DNA of 56,508 nucleotides from Polyangiaceae bacterium (GTDB lineage: Bacteria > Myxococcota_A > Polyangia > Polyangiales > Polyangiaceae). Positions 34,947 through 44,153 of this stretch are shown one piece after another. The position numbers and the translations under genes are program-made. Location of the stretch: positions 1 through 56,508 of the forward strand of contig JAICQL010000023.1 of the NCBI GenBank assembly GCA_025937895.1. Direction: 5' to 3'. The notes beneath the pieces were generated by a model. The model saw only the letters and a list, made by a program, of their open reading frames with translations. It was not told the DNA's origin and searched no databases. The first letter of the stretch is position 1. Each line of letters opens with the position of its first letter.

Positions 34947-35642
34947 GTGCGGGTGCCGAGCCGTCTCATCGCTGGCAAGCGTTACACGGGTGCCCGCGCG
35001 GGCGTGGCTGTGCGCAGGAGCACATGGCTGCCGCTGTCGGGCATGGCCTTGGTAGCAGGGGTCGTGAGCTGTGCGATGGCGTGCGCGTCTGCCTCGCTGC
35101 CGCCAGCCGAGCCGCAGGTCACGCACTCCCCCGTGCGGACTCCGACAGTCTGGCCACAGGCGCTGCCGGAAGCGGACGCTGCGAGCTCGGTGGTCGTGCT
35201 GGCGGCGCCGCAGCCGCAGCGCGCAGCTCGCCTGATGGTACGCGGCTTCTTCAGTGCCGTGCAGCGCGAGTCCGTGACCGAGTTGAGCGCGCTCCTGGGC
35301 GATGGGGCCACCATCTCGAGCGGTCCAGGTAGCGCACCGGAGCCGGTGCCCAAGGTGTGGGCCGCGCGCTTCAAGCGGCTCGAATACGGGGCGGACGCCA
35401 AGGCACCCTATCGGGATGACCAGCTCGGGGTGTTCTCGCCGGAGGAGCTAGCGCGGCTGGGCAGCGCACGGCGCTACGCGCTGGAGCCCGCACCCGGTGA
35501 ATTGCTCGCCGTCGTGACGCCACGCGAGTGGCCCAGTGCAGCAGGGCCGCGGCACTTCGGCCGTCGCATCGAGTTCATCCTGGGCACGACGGAGGAAGGC
35601 CTGCGCATCCTGCGCATGTTTGAGGACTTCCGGCTGCCGTAG
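34947..35642 (+). CDS. Secreted or lipid-anchored protein of unknown function
   Basis: 231 residues from the GTG at 34947 (start uncertain; an ATG at 35043 would leave only the hydrophobic signal). The signal region is MALVAGVVSCAMACASASLPP, with two possible lipoboxes (VVSC and AMAC). The mature part has a helix/sheet segment (ARLMVRGFFSAVQRESVTELSALLGDGATIS) that resembles a SnoaL/NTF2-like fold, then FSPEELARLGSARRYAL and RHFGRRIEFILGTTEEGLRILRMFEDFRLP. No catalytic motif is visible. It follows the amidotransferase-fold gene by 19 bp in the same direction. Confidence 0.65.
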   Translation: MRVPSRLIAGKRYTGARAGVAVRRSTWLPLSGMALVAGVVSCAMACASASLPPAEPQVTHSPVRTPTVWPQALPEADAASSVVVLAAPQPQRAARLMVRGFFSAVQRESVTELSALLGDGATISSGPGSAPEPVPKVWAARFKRLEYGADAKAPYRDDQLGVFSPEELARLGSARRYALEPAPGELLAVVTPREWPSAAGPRHFGRRIEFILGTTEEGLRILRMFEDFRLP

Positions 35643-35684
35643 GTCAGAGGCTCGGGCTCTGCTGGAGAGCGCCAGGGGTGGGGC

Positions 35685-36176
35685 TCACATGCCGGACAAG
35701 ATTTTGTACGAGTCCCCGGCAGCGACCAGGACGAGCTGGTTCTCTGCGACCTCGCGGTGCCAGACCTCTTCTTTACCCTCTGGCAGCTTATAGCTGGCGC
35801 TATAGGTGTACGCCACGTCCCAGCCGTCTCGCTCGTTCTTCAGGATACGCCGGTAGTGGATCTCGTAGCGGATGGCGCGAGCCCGCACGAACTCCGCCTC
35901 CAGGTACGTCTTGAGCCCCGCGTAGTCGAGGTCATCCGTGGCGTCCACGTTGCCCCCATCCTCGTAGTAGTCGGGGTGCGCCAAGCTGAGGAGCCTGTCG
36001 ATGTCCCGCCGCTCCACGGCATGGCGGTACAGCTCGCAGAACTCGACCAGACTGCGATTTTCGGCCGTGTCTTCTAGATCGGTATTGGGGATCAGCTGGC
36101 TCGTGCAGCCAGCGCTGGAGAGCGGCAGCAGTAGGGCGAGCAGTCGCGGCCAGCGGCCGAGGGAGTTCAACCTCAT
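35685..36176 (-). CDS. Lipoprotein with NTF2/SnoaL-like domain
   Basis: 163 residues from the ATG at 36176, chosen because a lipoprotein signal starts there (LLALLLPLSSAGC). The mature domain, VEFCELYRHAVERRDIDRLLSLAHPDYYEDGG followed by TYLEAEFVRARAIRYEIHYRRI and a final beta-rich part, fits the cone-shaped NTF2-like fold (DUF4440/SnoaL type). No active-site residues are assignable. It is convergent with the preceding secreted protein, and both may share this fold. It lies downstream of the MoxR gene on the same strand after a 169-bp gap. Confidence 0.75.
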   Translation of the reverse strand: MRLNSLGRWPRLLALLLPLSSAGCTSQLIPNTDLEDTAENRSLVEFCELYRHAVERRDIDRLLSLAHPDYYEDGGNVDATDDLDYAGLKTYLEAEFVRARAIRYEIHYRRILKNERDGWDVAYTYSASYKLPEGKEEVWHREVAENQLVLVAAGDSYKILSGM

Positions 36177-36345
36177 GTCCAGTCCAAATGGGGCAGGGGG
36201 CGGGGCAGGGGGCAAGGAGCGAGAAGCTCGGCAATCCAAACGCGACTGGGGCTCACGGCATTCCAGAGCCACGCGCCGCACACGATGCGAGCTCCAGTCG
36301 AGCGCCCGGGTCGGAGCTGCGGCCCCGGCTCAGCGCCCGGCAGGG

Positions 36346-37407
36346 CTACAGCCCGAGTCGCGCCCGCTGTTCTTTCACAATCTCGCGGACGAGGTCAATT
36401 GAAGCGACCGAGTCTGCTTCCGCTCGGTAGCTGAGCACCAGGCGGTGGCGTAGCGCCGGGGCTGCCACCGACAGCACGTCATCCACGTCGGCCACCGCGT
36501 CACCCCTCAAGACGGCTCGCGCCTTGGCCGCCAGCACCAGCGCCTGGCTACCGCGCGGCCCGGCGCCGTAGCGCACGTAGTTCCGCACATCGGCGCTGGC
36601 GCCAGCGCCGCCCGGACGGGAAGCCCTGGCCAGCGCCACGGAGAGCTCGATCGCCTCGTCGGTGGCAGGGATCTGCGGCACGAGCTCGCCGAAGGCGACC
36701 ATCTCGGCCGGCGTAATCACGGCCTCCAGCTCCGGGCTCTGGCTGGAGGTCGTGCGCCGCGCGATGGCTCGTTCCTCCTCCTCGCTCGGGTAGTCGACGT
36801 GGATCTCGAGCAGAAAGCGATCGAGCTGAGCTTCGGGCAGAGGATAGGTGCCCTCCTGCTCGATCGGGTTCCGCGTGGCGAACACCTGGAAGGGATTGGG
36901 CAGGAGATGGGTCTCGCCGCCCACGGTGACGCAGCGCTCCTGCATCGCTTGTAGCAGCGCAGCCTGAGTCTTGGGGGGCGTACGATTGATCTCGTCGGCC
37001 AGGATCAGGTTCTTGAAGATCGGGCCTGGCATGAAGGTGAGCTGCCGGCGCATCTGCCCGCCACGCTCCACCTCGTTCATCACGTCCGTGCCCGTGATGT
37101 CGGCCGGCAACAGATCGGGAGTGAACTGAACGCGTCCGAAAGACAAACCGAGGCAACGCGCGATGGAGCCGACCAGCAGCGTCTTCGCTAGCCCGGGCAC
37201 ACCCACCAGGAGCGCGTGACCGCGCGCCAGCAGCGCCACCAGCATGCTATCGACGACCTGATCCTGACCGATGACGACGCGCCCCACCTGCTGCTTGAGC
37301 CGCGTACACGCCGAGGCACAGGCCTGCAGCAGCTCCAGCGGGCCGGCAGACTTGGACTGCAGGCTACTGACCGTCACGCTCGCTTGCTCGCGATCCACAG
37401 GGCTCAC
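36346..37407 (-). CDS. MoxR-family AAA+ ATPase
   Basis: 353 residues. The Walker A loop is in [20 protein letters not shown] and Walker B in [25 protein letters not shown], followed by sensor-1 [23 protein letters not shown], the MoxR family signature. The C-terminal lid is [29 protein letters not shown]. MoxR ATPases act as chaperone-like remodelers, usually with VWA-domain and DUF58 partners; none is visible here, so the partner may be absent or on the far side of a break in the operon. The start at 37407 (ATG) leaves about 40 extra N-terminal residues before the P-loop region. Confidence 0.92.
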   Translation of the reverse strand: MSPVDREQASVTVSSLQSKSAGPLELLQACASACTRLKQQVGRVVIGQDQVVDSMLVALLARGHALLVGVPGLAKTLLVGSIARCLGLSFGRVQFTPDLLPADITGTDVMNEVERGGQMRRQLTFMPGPIFKNLILADEINRTPPKTQAALLQAMQERCVTVGGETHLLPNPFQVFATRNPIEQEGTYPLPEAQLDRFLLEIHVDYPSEEEERAIARRTTSSQSPELEAVITPAEMVAFGELVPQIPATDEAIELSVALARASRPGGAGASADVRNYVRYGAGPRGSQALVLAAKARAVLRGDAVADVDDVLSVAAPALRHRLVLSYRAEADSVASIDLVREIVKEQRARLGL

Positions 37408-37632
37408 CGCCCGTTACTCGAGCCCGGTCCTGCCGAGCATGGTTCCACCATTGCATTCGCACTCCGTATACGACAAACCGCTGCACGCGTTGGCGCAAAC
37501 TGACGCCGTGCCACCGATGCCACGCCCGCTCTCCTCTACCATCGTCTGCGCGCGCGGCGCCATTTGCCAGCAGCCACGGCGGCCCCGGCGGCAGCAGCAG
37601 CTGCCCGGGTGGCACCAGCTGCAGCGGCCCGC

Positions 37633-38655
37633 ATGGCGGCCGCAGTTGCCTGTACGGCGGCCATTGTGGCCTGGATCAGCCGCCGGCCGCGGGGCAGGCG
37701 GCTCGTGACCGTTGGCCCTCGCCGCTTGCTGCTCGGCGTCTTGCTGGGGGTGGTGCTCTATGCCGCGGTCGTGGCCTATTCCGGCTTCCGCCAGGTTCAG
37801 GGGGCGCTGGCGCAGTTTCACTGGAGCGCCTTCGCCGGTGCGCTCGCGCTGGCCTCGCTGAACTACTGCCTGCGCTTTGGAAAGTGGCAGTATTATTTGC
37901 GCCGTCTGGGGGTCGAGGCGGTGCCCACCGGGGAGAGCGCGCTGGTTTTCCTCTCGGGGTTCGTGCTCACCGTCACGCCGGGCAAGGTGGGCGAGGTCTT
38001 CAAGAGCGCGGTGCTGGCGCGCACGCATGGTGTGCCCGCCGAGCGCACCGCACCCATCGTCGTCGCGGAGCGTTTGACGGACGTGATCGCCATCGTGTGC
38101 TGGGTCGCCATCGGCAGCCTGGGCTTCCGTGGCGGCTGGTACTGGGCGGGGCTGGGCGGGCTGGCGGTGGCCCTGGGCTTGATTGCGATCTTGTGGGAGC
38201 CCCCGGTGCGCGTGCTGCTGGCACGCCTCTCGCGCGGGCGCGGCGCCCGCTGGGTACCCAAGCTCGAGCGCGCATACGACAGCCTGCGCGTGGTGGCGAG
38301 TCCGAGCGCTCTGGCCTGGCCAGTGCTCCTGTCCGTGGTGGGCTGGGGGCTCGAGGGGGTCGCTCTCCACCTGCTCCTCGCGGGTTTCGAGCGAGCTCCC
38401 GCGCTAGCCTTCAGCATGTTCTTCTACGCCACGGCAACGCTGGCGGGCGCGCTGGTGCCGGTCCCCGGTGGTCTCGGGGTGACCGAGGCCGTGATCCATC
38501 AGCAGCTGGTTTCGATCGCCGGCGCTCCCGAGCCGGTGGCGGCCGCGAGCATGATCCTGATCCGCATGGCCACGCTCTGGTGGGCCGTGCTCGTGGGCTT
38601 CGTGGCGTTGGGCTGGCTGCGGCTGCGCTTTCCCGAGCAGCTCACTCGAGCTTGA
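37633..38655 (+). CDS. LPG-synthase-type integral membrane protein (UPF0104/AglD family)
   Basis: 340 residues from the ATG at 37633 (a TTG at 37564 and GTG at 37705 are alternatives; the first 35 residues are low-complexity). About eight membrane helices. Family motifs are [62 protein letters not shown] and [17 protein letters not shown], which identify the lysylphosphatidylglycerol synthase transmembrane superfamily. These proteins flip or modify lipids; without the soluble LPG synthase domain a flippase-like or dolichol-type transfer role is typical. It ends by overlapping lepA tail-to-tail by 14 bp. Confidence 0.88.
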   Translation: MAAAVACTAAIVAWISRRPRGRRLVTVGPRRLLLGVLLGVVLYAAVVAYSGFRQVQGALAQFHWSAFAGALALASLNYCLRFGKWQYYLRRLGVEAVPTGESALVFLSGFVLTVTPGKVGEVFKSAVLARTHGVPAERTAPIVVAERLTDVIAIVCWVAIGSLGFRGGWYWAGLGGLAVALGLIAILWEPPVRVLLARLSRGRGARWVPKLERAYDSLRVVASPSALAWPVLLSVVGWGLEGVALHLLLAGFERAPALAFSMFFYATATLAGALVPVPGGLGVTEAVIHQQLVSIAGAPEPVAAASMILIRMATLWWAVLVGFVALGWLRLRFPEQLTRA

Positions 38656-40444
38656 GGACGGCCAAGAAAGCGTCCTGCGGCACGTCCACGCGGCCGACGG
38701 ACTTCATGCGCTTCTTGCCCTCCTTCTGCTTCTCGAGGAGCTTGCGCTTGCGGGTGATGTCGCCGCCGTAGCACTTCGCGGTCACATCCTTGCGCATGGC
38801 ACGCACGGTCTCGCGGGCGATGATCTTGGAGCCCAAGGCGGCCTGAATGGCCACCTCGTATTGCTGGCGCGGCACCAGCTCCTTGAGCTTGGCGGCCAGC
38901 GCGCGGCCGCGGGTGAAGGCGGACTGGCGGTGCACGATCACGCTCAGCGCATCGAGCGGATCGCCGTTCACCAGCACGTCGAGCTTGACCAGATCGTCGC
39001 GCCGGTAGCCGACGAGCTCGTAGTCCAGGCTGGCATACCCGCGCGAGACGTTCTTCAGCTTGTCGTGAAAGTCGAGCACGACCTCACCGAGCGGCAGCTC
39101 GTACGTCACCACCACGTGGTCCTTGGTTGGGTAGTCGATGCCCAGCTGCTTGCCGCGCCGCTCCTCGGACAGGGTGACCACCGCCCCGACGTATTCGGAG
39201 GGTACGTGCACGGTCACCTTCATGATCGGCTCTTCCACGAAGTCGAGGTCCGCCAGGTTCGGCATCTTGGAAGGGTTGTCCACGCGCACCCGCGTGCCGT
39301 CTTTGGTCGTGGCAAAGTAGACCACGCTGGGCGCCGTGGTGATCAGCTCCTGCGAGTACTCGCGCTCCAGCCGCTCCTGGATAATCTCCATGTGCAGCAG
39401 GCCCAGGAAGCCGCAGCGGAAGCCGAAGCCCAGGGCATCCGAGGTGTCCGGCTCGAACTGGAAGGACGCATCGTTCAGGTGCAGCTTGGACAGCGCATCG
39501 CGCAGCTCTTCATATTGAGCGGAGTCCGTGGGAAAGAACCCGGCGAAAACCATCGGCTTCACGTCCTTGAAGCCGGGCAGCGGCTCCGTTGCCGCATTGA
39601 CCACCGTCGTGACGGTGTCGCCGATCTTGGTGTCCTCGACGCTCTTCATGTTGCCGGCGACGAACCCCACTTCGCCCGGCCCCAGCTCAGCGATGCGGGT
39701 GGCGTGGGGGGTGAAGCACCCCATCTCCGTCACCTCGTATTCGCGCTCGGTGGCCAGGAAGCGGATCTTGTCGCCGACGCGCAGGGTGCCATCCACGATG
39801 CGCAGCATCACCACGGCGCCGCGGTAGCTGTCGTACCAGCTGTCGAAGATCAGCGCGCGCAACGGTGCGCGAAGGTCACCCTTCGGAGGGGGAATGCGCT
39901 GCACTACGGCCTCCAGCAGATCGGGTACACCGAGCCCGGTCTTGCCGCTGGTGAAGATTGCCCCGCTGCAGTCGAGACCGATGACCTCTTCCACCATCTC
40001 GGCCATGCCATCGACGTCCGCGGACGGCAGATCCACCTTGTTCAGCACCGGGATGATCTCGAGATTTTTCTCCAGCGCCAGGTACGTGTTGGCCACGGTC
40101 TGTGCCTGTACGCCCTGCGTGGCGTCCACCACCAGCAGCGCTCCCTCACAGGCGGCCAGGCTGTTGCTGACCTCGTAGGAGAAATCGACGTGACCGGGGG
40201 TGTCGATCAGCTGGAGCTGGTACTCCTTGCCGTCTTTGGCCCTGTACGACAGGCGCACGCTCTGCGCCTTGATGGTGATGCCTCGCTCACGCTCGATTTC
40301 CATCTTGTCGAGGAACTGAGCTCGCTGCTCGCGTGCGCTTACGGCACCGGTCAGCTCGAGGATCCGGTCGGCGAGCGTGCTCTTGCCGTGATCGACGTGC
40401 GCGATGATCGAAAAATTGCGAATCAGGGCAGGGTCTGTAGACAT
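38642..40444 (-). CDS. lepA: Elongation factor 4 (LepA) back-translocating GTPase
   Basis: 600 residues, the normal length. The G1 loop is [13 protein letters not shown], the switch region is [15 protein letters not shown], then [29 protein letters not shown] and [13 protein letters not shown]. LepA-specific C-terminal sequence includes [24 protein letters not shown]. It acts on the ribosome at the membrane/cytosol interface and is highly conserved. ATG at 40444. Confidence 0.97.
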   Translation of the reverse strand: MSTDPALIRNFSIIAHVDHGKSTLADRILELTGAVSAREQRAQFLDKMEIERERGITIKAQSVRLSYRAKDGKEYQLQLIDTPGHVDFSYEVSNSLAACEGALLVVDATQGVQAQTVANTYLALEKNLEIIPVLNKVDLPSADVDGMAEMVEEVIGLDCSGAIFTSGKTGLGVPDLLEAVVQRIPPPKGDLRAPLRALIFDSWYDSYRGAVVMLRIVDGTLRVGDKIRFLATEREYEVTEMGCFTPHATRIAELGPGEVGFVAGNMKSVEDTKIGDTVTTVVNAATEPLPGFKDVKPMVFAGFFPTDSAQYEELRDALSKLHLNDASFQFEPDTSDALGFGFRCGFLGLLHMEIIQERLEREYSQELITTAPSVVYFATTKDGTRVRVDNPSKMPNLADLDFVEEPIMKVTVHVPSEYVGAVVTLSEERRGKQLGIDYPTKDHVVVTYELPLGEVVLDFHDKLKNVSRGYASLDYELVGYRRDDLVKLDVLVNGDPLDALSVIVHRQSAFTRGRALAAKLKELVPRQQYEVAIQAALGSKIIARETVRAMRKDVTAKCYGGDITRKRKLLEKQKEGKKRMKSVGRVDVPQDAFLAVLKLE

Positions 40445-40620
40445 CCCGGTTCAATCTGTTGGCAGCGGGCGGGTTAGCACGACTCCCGAACGTGATGCGA
40501 GCGAAGCAGCGGACGGCGCCAGCGTTCGGTTCGTCCCCCGCACCAACGACAGTCCCACGCTTCCGCGTGAGGCGTGGCATGCGAGCGCTCACCGAGCGAT
40601 GACGCTGCGCGCGCAGGTGC

Positions 40621-40824
40621 TCACTTCTTGTTCGGGGGTGGAGGCGGCTCGGTATCCAGCGTCATCTGTCCCGGTAGCTCGTGCGCGTAGCGCTTGAGCA
40701 CGAGATCGATGCCCTCACGGATGTACACCGCGACCGGTACCTTCGTGCGCTCGTGCAGCAGGTGTAGCCGCTCGTTCTGCTCCGGCGTTATATAGACCGT
40801 CGTGGAAATTTTCTTCCGTGACAT
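40621..40824 (-). CDS. Ribbon-helix-helix transcriptional regulator
   Basis: 67 residues from the ATG at 40824, chosen over 40851 because that ATG lies at the predicted transcription start site. The fold is clear: a basic strand (SRKKISTTVYITPEQNERL) followed by two helices (HLLHERTKVPVAVYIREGIDLVLKRY), as in CopG/Arc-type dimeric repressors; the strand inserts into the major groove. A Pro-rich tail ends the protein. The promoter just upstream contains a 30-bp dyad spanning its -35 and -10 boxes, consistent with autorepression. Confidence 0.85.
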   Translation of the reverse strand: MSRKKISTTVYITPEQNERLHLLHERTKVPVAVYIREGIDLVLKRYAHELPGQMTLDTEPPPPPNKK

Positions 40825-40856
40825 GCGCTGCTGCCCTGCCGAACCTGCCACTCATT

Positions 40857-40890
40857 ACAATAGATTCCCATACATATGTTGTCAAATCTA
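40857..40890 (-). promoter_or_regulatory. Promoter with nested operator dyad upstream of the RHH gene
   Basis: Read on the minus strand: -35 TTGACA (40880-40885), exactly 17 bp, -10 TATTGT (40857-40862). Superimposed is a dyad centred at 40875.5, with TAGATT at 40861-40866 pairing with AATCTA at 40885-40890 and the palindrome CATATG (40873-40878) at the centre, arms spaced six bases either side. This AT-rich island in a GC-rich genome is a good candidate operator for the ribbon-helix-helix protein, which is a symmetric dimer. Confidence 0.7.
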
Positions 40891-41105
40891 ACAGGCCCGC
40901 AGGACGGTGATTAATTTTGTTATTTCAAGAGCTTATGTACACAGGCTCGTACGACCGAGTGGCAGGCCATGAGCAGACGTGCAGGGAGGCTGGCCCGGTG
41001 GGCTGTCAAGATGTCCCGCCTGCAGCCGTTGTGACGTACGGGCCACCGAGCTCCTGGGGGCAGGGTTTGCACGGCAGCCGGCTGCCGGCTGCCAACCTGG
41101 GCGCC
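40891..41105. other. Intergenic region between the RHH promoter and the lipoprotein promoter
   Basis: About 215 bp with no coding frame of interest. The first 60 bp are AT-rich (around 40908-40930) and might hold further regulatory sequence. The region contains CAGCCGGCTGCCGGCTGCC, a GC-rich imperfect inverted repeat near 41079-41097. Confidence 0.4.
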
Positions 41106-41134
41106 TTGTTCTAGTATTTTCAAAGACCTACAAT
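41106..41134 (+). promoter_or_regulatory. Sigma-70-type promoter for the tandem lipoproteins
   Basis: -35 TTGTTC (41106-41111), 17-bp spacer, -10 TACAAT (41129-41134; five of six consensus). The spacer is AT-rich. Transcription would start near 41141, about 50 bases before the ATG at 41193, ruling out the upstream ATG at 41133 that lies within the -10 box. Confidence 0.7.
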
Positions 41135-41192
41135 GGTGGTTTGCCGTGCTCGAGTCCCTCGTCTTCGTCGGGCGCACGGTCGGGAACTGCTC

Positions 41193-41981
41193 ATGAAGCT
41201 GCTGCGACGCGTTGCGAAAATCGGACGGGCGGGCGTGCTGGCCGCTACGCTGGGTGCTTGCGCTGGTTCGGGCGCCGGGCCAAAAGCTGCCAGCGGCAGC
41301 GGCCCGGTCGCGCGTGATACCCGCATCCTTCACGAGGAGTGCGATCTGGATGAGAGCGGTGCGGTCGCCGAGGACATCAACGGTGACGGCCGGCCCGACC
41401 GCACCAGCGTGAGCGAGGGCGGCCGGGTCACGTGCCGCGGCCTCGACTTCAACTTCGACGGGGTGATCGACGCGTGGGTGTACCTGGACGAGAGCGGCCA
41501 GGTTCGCCGCCGTGAGAGCGACTACGATCGCGATGGTCGGATCGATGAGGTCGCCTTGTACCAGGCAGGAATGCTGATCGAGCGGCAGCGCGCCACGACC
41601 CTGTCGGGCAAGCTGGATACGTGGCAGCGCTATCGCGATGGCCGGGTAGCGAGCGCCGAGCGTGACTCGAACGGCGACGATTACGTCGATCAATGGTGGG
41701 AGTATCCCGACCAGCGCCCGGCGGAGTGCCCGCTGATCCACTCGGACGTCAACGGAGACGGGCGGCCTGACCCCGGAGCTACCGTGGACGTGTGCAAGGA
41801 TCAGTACACCCCGACCGCTCGCGATGGCTCCGGGCCAGCAAATGAGCCGGAGGGTGCCGACCCCGCGCTGGACGGAGTGCCCACGGAGCTGGAGGCCCCT
41901 GCGCCTGATGCAACACCCGCCGAAGAGCCAGCGAGCACACCGGGCGCTGCTCCGCCTGGCGGTGAGGGAGGGCAGCCGTGA
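41193..41981 (+). CDS. Lipoprotein with EF-hand-like Asp-loop repeats (first of pair)
   Basis: 262 residues from the ATG at 41193. Lipobox TLGAC (LGAC, about residue 23). The mature part contains repeated D-x-N/D-x-D-G-x-x-D calcium-loop-like segments: DINGDGRPD, DFNFDGVID, DYDRDGRID, DSNGDDYVD, DVNGDGRPD, spaced by predicted beta hairpins (AWVYLDESGQVRRRE, EVALYQAGMLIERQ). These resemble thrombospondin-type-3 or dockerin loops and likely bind calcium. A Pro/Ala/Glu-rich tail follows. The function is unknown. Overlaps the next gene, which encodes a related protein. Confidence 0.8.
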   Translation: MKLLRRVAKIGRAGVLAATLGACAGSGAGPKAASGSGPVARDTRILHEECDLDESGAVAEDINGDGRPDRTSVSEGGRVTCRGLDFNFDGVIDAWVYLDESGQVRRRESDYDRDGRIDEVALYQAGMLIERQRATTLSGKLDTWQRYRDGRVASAERDSNGDDYVDQWWEYPDQRPAECPLIHSDVNGDGRPDPGATVDVCKDQYTPTARDGSGPANEPEGADPALDGVPTELEAPAPDATPAEEPASTPGAAPPGGEGGQP

Positions 41982-42721
41982 TGCGAGTCTCTCGCCAGCT
42001 CTCGTTGCTGGCCCTGGCCGGCGCCTGTGCGCTCTGTGCCTGCTCGGGTAGCCAGACCGTCGAGGCCCAGTCTGCGGCTCAGCGCGGCAAGCCTGATACT
42101 TCGGCGCGCGGTGACGGCTCGCGCTGTGAGTTCAAGGGTCGCCTCGATCGTGAGGTCTCGGAGTCCGTCGGCACGGGCGCGCTGCAGCCCAGCATCCGGC
42201 GTGTGTACCGCGTGCTCGGCGAGGGCGATCAGCGCCGGCGCATCCTGGTCTGCCGCGAGGTGGACACCAACCTGGATGGCATCAAGGACATGGTGCGCCA
42301 CTACAACGATCAGGGTGAGGCGGTCGAGGAGCAGGCCGATTCCAACTACGACGGCAAGCTCGACACGTGGATCCGTTTCTCCAAGGGGCGCATCGCTCAG
42401 GTCGATATCGACTCGAACCAGGATGACTCACCCGACGAAACGAGATACTACGTGCACGGAAAACTGAGCCGTGTTCAAAGAGATACCAATCGCGACGGCA
42501 AGCCCGACGTGTGGGAGATTTATGCGTCGGGGCACCTCGAGCGCATGGGCGTGGACGTCGACCATGATGGTCGTGTCGATCGCTGGAATCGGGATGGAGT
42601 TGCGGCCGAGCAAGCAGCTCGCGCAGCAGCCAGCAACGCAGCGGGGGACACCAGCGCTGAAGGCGAGGGCGATGAAGCTGGCGCCGACGCGGAGCCGGAG
42701 AGCGCGGGCGCGGCGCCCTGA
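41981..42721 (+). CDS. Lipoprotein with EF-hand-like Asp-loop repeats (second of pair)
   Basis: 246 residues from the ATG at 41981 sharing its A with the previous stop (TGATG; a GTG at 41978 is also possible). Signal with lipobox ALCAC or ACSG near residue 20. Asp loops are DTNLDGIKD, DSNYDGKLD, DSNQDDSPD, DTNRDGKPD, DVDHDGRVD at roughly 25-residue spacing, each followed by a short strand, the same plan as the gene before it. The pair probably arose by duplication and shares one promoter. An Ala/Glu-rich C-terminus ends the protein. Calcium binding is inferred. Confidence 0.8.
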   Translation: MRVSRQLSLLALAGACALCACSGSQTVEAQSAAQRGKPDTSARGDGSRCEFKGRLDREVSESVGTGALQPSIRRVYRVLGEGDQRRRILVCREVDTNLDGIKDMVRHYNDQGEAVEEQADSNYDGKLDTWIRFSKGRIAQVDIDSNQDDSPDETRYYVHGKLSRVQRDTNRDGKPDVWEIYASGHLERMGVDVDHDGRVDRWNRDGVAAEQAARAAASNAAGDTSAEGEGDEAGADAEPESAGAAP

Positions 42722-42784
42722 GGCGGCCAGGCGGGCGCGCTGCGCCAGCACGTTGCAGGGCCGCGCGCGGGGAGAGCTCGAGTC

Positions 42785-43837
42785 ATGAGCCGTGGTGAGC
42801 GCCGCCGCGCTCCCAGCGCGGCGGCGGCGGCGCAGGGTCCGAAGCAGCGCGTGCAGAAGGTGCTGGCGCGCGCGGGCCTGGGCTCGCGTCGTCAGGCAGA
42901 GGCGCTGATCGCAGCCGGTAGGGTCCGCGTAGCCGGCAAGCGGGTGGATCGCCAGGGTGTGCTGGTGGACCCACGGCGAGAGGATGTCTCGGTGGATGGC
43001 AGGCGCGTCTCCGCCGAGCGGCTGACGTACCTGCTCTTCCACAAGCCTCGCGAGGTGATGTGCACCATGCAGGATCCGCTGGGCCGCCGTTCCGTGGTTG
43101 AATATCTGCGCGGCGCCGGAGCGCACGTGGTGCCAGTGGGCAGGCTCGACTATCAGACCAGCGGCGTGCTGCTGTTGACCAACGACGGCGACTTCGCCCG
43201 CGAGATGCTGCACCCGAGCAGCGGGGTCACCAAGGAATATGTGCTGAAGGTCAAGGGGTCTGTGGACGCGGCGGGTCTGCAGCGCCTGCGCGAGCGCATC
43301 GACATCGGCGGCAAGTGGACGAAGCCCGCGCGCGTCGAGCGGCTGCGCGCCGACGACAACAACACCTGGTTGATCGTGTCGTTGCAGGAGGGCAAGAACC
43401 GGCAGGTGCGGCGCCTGGCAGAGCACGCCGGCTACCGGGTGATGCGCTTGACCCGCACGCGGTTTGCGGGTCTCACCGCTGAGGGCTTGCGGCCGGGACA
43501 GTGGCGCGAGCTCACCGCGGCAGAGGTTCGCACCTTGCGTGCTCACAACAGCGCGCAAGAAGCGGGCGCGAGCGCAGCGCCGGCAGCTGCGGCCCCTCGC
43601 GCGCGCCGCCGCCCGAGCAGAGCAGCCCGCGGGCTCTCGGAGCCGCCGCGGGCCGGCGCACGGCGCAAGCCTTCCGAGCGCGGCAAGGCGGCTCCACGTG
43701 GCGCCGAACCGCGCGCTCCTCGCGCCAAGGCGCCGTCTCAGGGCGCCGCCCGGGATACGCGCGCGCCGCGCACCGCCAAGCGGCCCGTTCGTGCTGGGCG
43801 CCCTGATCGCCCGGCGCGCCCCAAAGCCCGCGGATAG
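42785..43837 (+). CDS. rluB: RluB/RsuA-family pseudouridine synthase with basic tail
   Basis: 350 residues. The S4 domain is at about residues 22-75 (QRVQKVLARAGLGSRRQAEALIAAGRVRV). The catalytic domain carries VVPVGRLDYQTSGVLLLTNDG, containing the nucleophilic Asp, plus GKNRQVRRLAEHAGYRVMRLTRTRFAGL. RluB modifies U2605 in E. coli 23S rRNA; RluE/F or RsuA relatives are alternatives. The last 100 residues are a disordered Arg/Ala/Pro/Lys tail (RARRRPSRAARG, RAPRTAKRPVRAGRP) likely to bind RNA non-specifically. rluB usually neighbours scpAB; here it is about 40 kb away. Confidence 0.9.
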   Translation: MSRGERRRAPSAAAAAQGPKQRVQKVLARAGLGSRRQAEALIAAGRVRVAGKRVDRQGVLVDPRREDVSVDGRRVSAERLTYLLFHKPREVMCTMQDPLGRRSVVEYLRGAGAHVVPVGRLDYQTSGVLLLTNDGDFAREMLHPSSGVTKEYVLKVKGSVDAAGLQRLRERIDIGGKWTKPARVERLRADDNNTWLIVSLQEGKNRQVRRLAEHAGYRVMRLTRTRFAGLTAEGLRPGQWRELTAAEVRTLRAHNSAQEAGASAAPAAAAPRARRRPSRAARGLSEPPRAGARRKPSERGKAAPRGAEPRAPRAKAPSQGAARDTRAPRTAKRPVRAGRPDRPARPKARG

Positions 43838-43944
43838 CTCCGGCGCGTGAGCGCTGCTGGATCTCTGGCGGCGCTCGCGCTGCAGCGCAGCCTCACGAGC
43901 GAACCCAAGCGTCCGCGGCACGCCCAGCCAAGGCCGAGCGCTGA

Positions 43945-43963
43945 CCGGCAGCAAAACTGCCGG
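43945..43963 (+). terminator. Stem-loop downstream of rluB
   Basis: CCGGCAG paired with CTGCCGG around a CAAAA loop, a perfect 7-bp stem about 110 bp after the rluB stop. No T-tract follows. Confidence 0.5.
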
Positions 43964-43990
43964 CTGCGGACTGCGTCCAGCCAGTGCCAC

Positions 43991-44013
43991 GGCTGACTGT
44001 TTACAAGTCAGCC
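43991..44013. terminator. Second stem-loop with the GGCTGAC/GTCAGCC word
   Basis: GGCTGACT and AGTCAGCC form a perfect 8-bp stem around a 7-base loop (GTTTACA). The same GTCAG/CTGAC word is used in the adjacent tandem array. Confidence 0.55.
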
Positions 44014-44043
44014 CCGCCGAGCCGAGCATGGAGCTCAGCCTGG

Positions 44044-44153
44044 CTGACCATGGCCCCGTCAGGCCCGGCTGACCGTGGCCCCGTCAGGCCCGGCTGACCG
44101 TGGCCCCGTCAGGCCCGGCTGACGATGAGCAGTCAGCCCGGCTGACCGTGAAC
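44044..44153. repeat. 25-bp tandem palindromic repeat array
   Basis: Three nearly exact 25-bp units (44044-44068, 44069-44093, 44094-44118; one base differs), then a diverged 23-bp unit and a partial fifth. Each contains CTGAC and GTCAG as a small inverted repeat, so every unit can fold as a hairpin. The stop and last codons of the opposing zinc-ribbon gene (44133-44135 onward) lie within the fourth and fifth units. Confidence 0.8.

Larger units (their letters stand above)
43838..44132. other. Intergenic hairpin region downstream of rluB
   Basis: This 295-bp convergent junction has no gene. It holds two separate stem-loops and most of a 25-bp tandem repeat array, listed separately, all in its second half. 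The first 100 bp show nothing recognisable. Confidence 0.6.

Noticed and set aside
38861..40477. 538-residue plus-strand frame opposite lepA
   Set aside because: Antisense shadow of LepA, which is unambiguous on the minus strand.
41133..41192. ATG start for the first Asp-loop lipoprotein at 41133
   Set aside because: It lies inside the predicted -10 box; the lipoprotein signal starts at 41193.
44044..44153. CRISPR array
   Set aside because: Units are contiguous with no spacers, and there are no cas genes.
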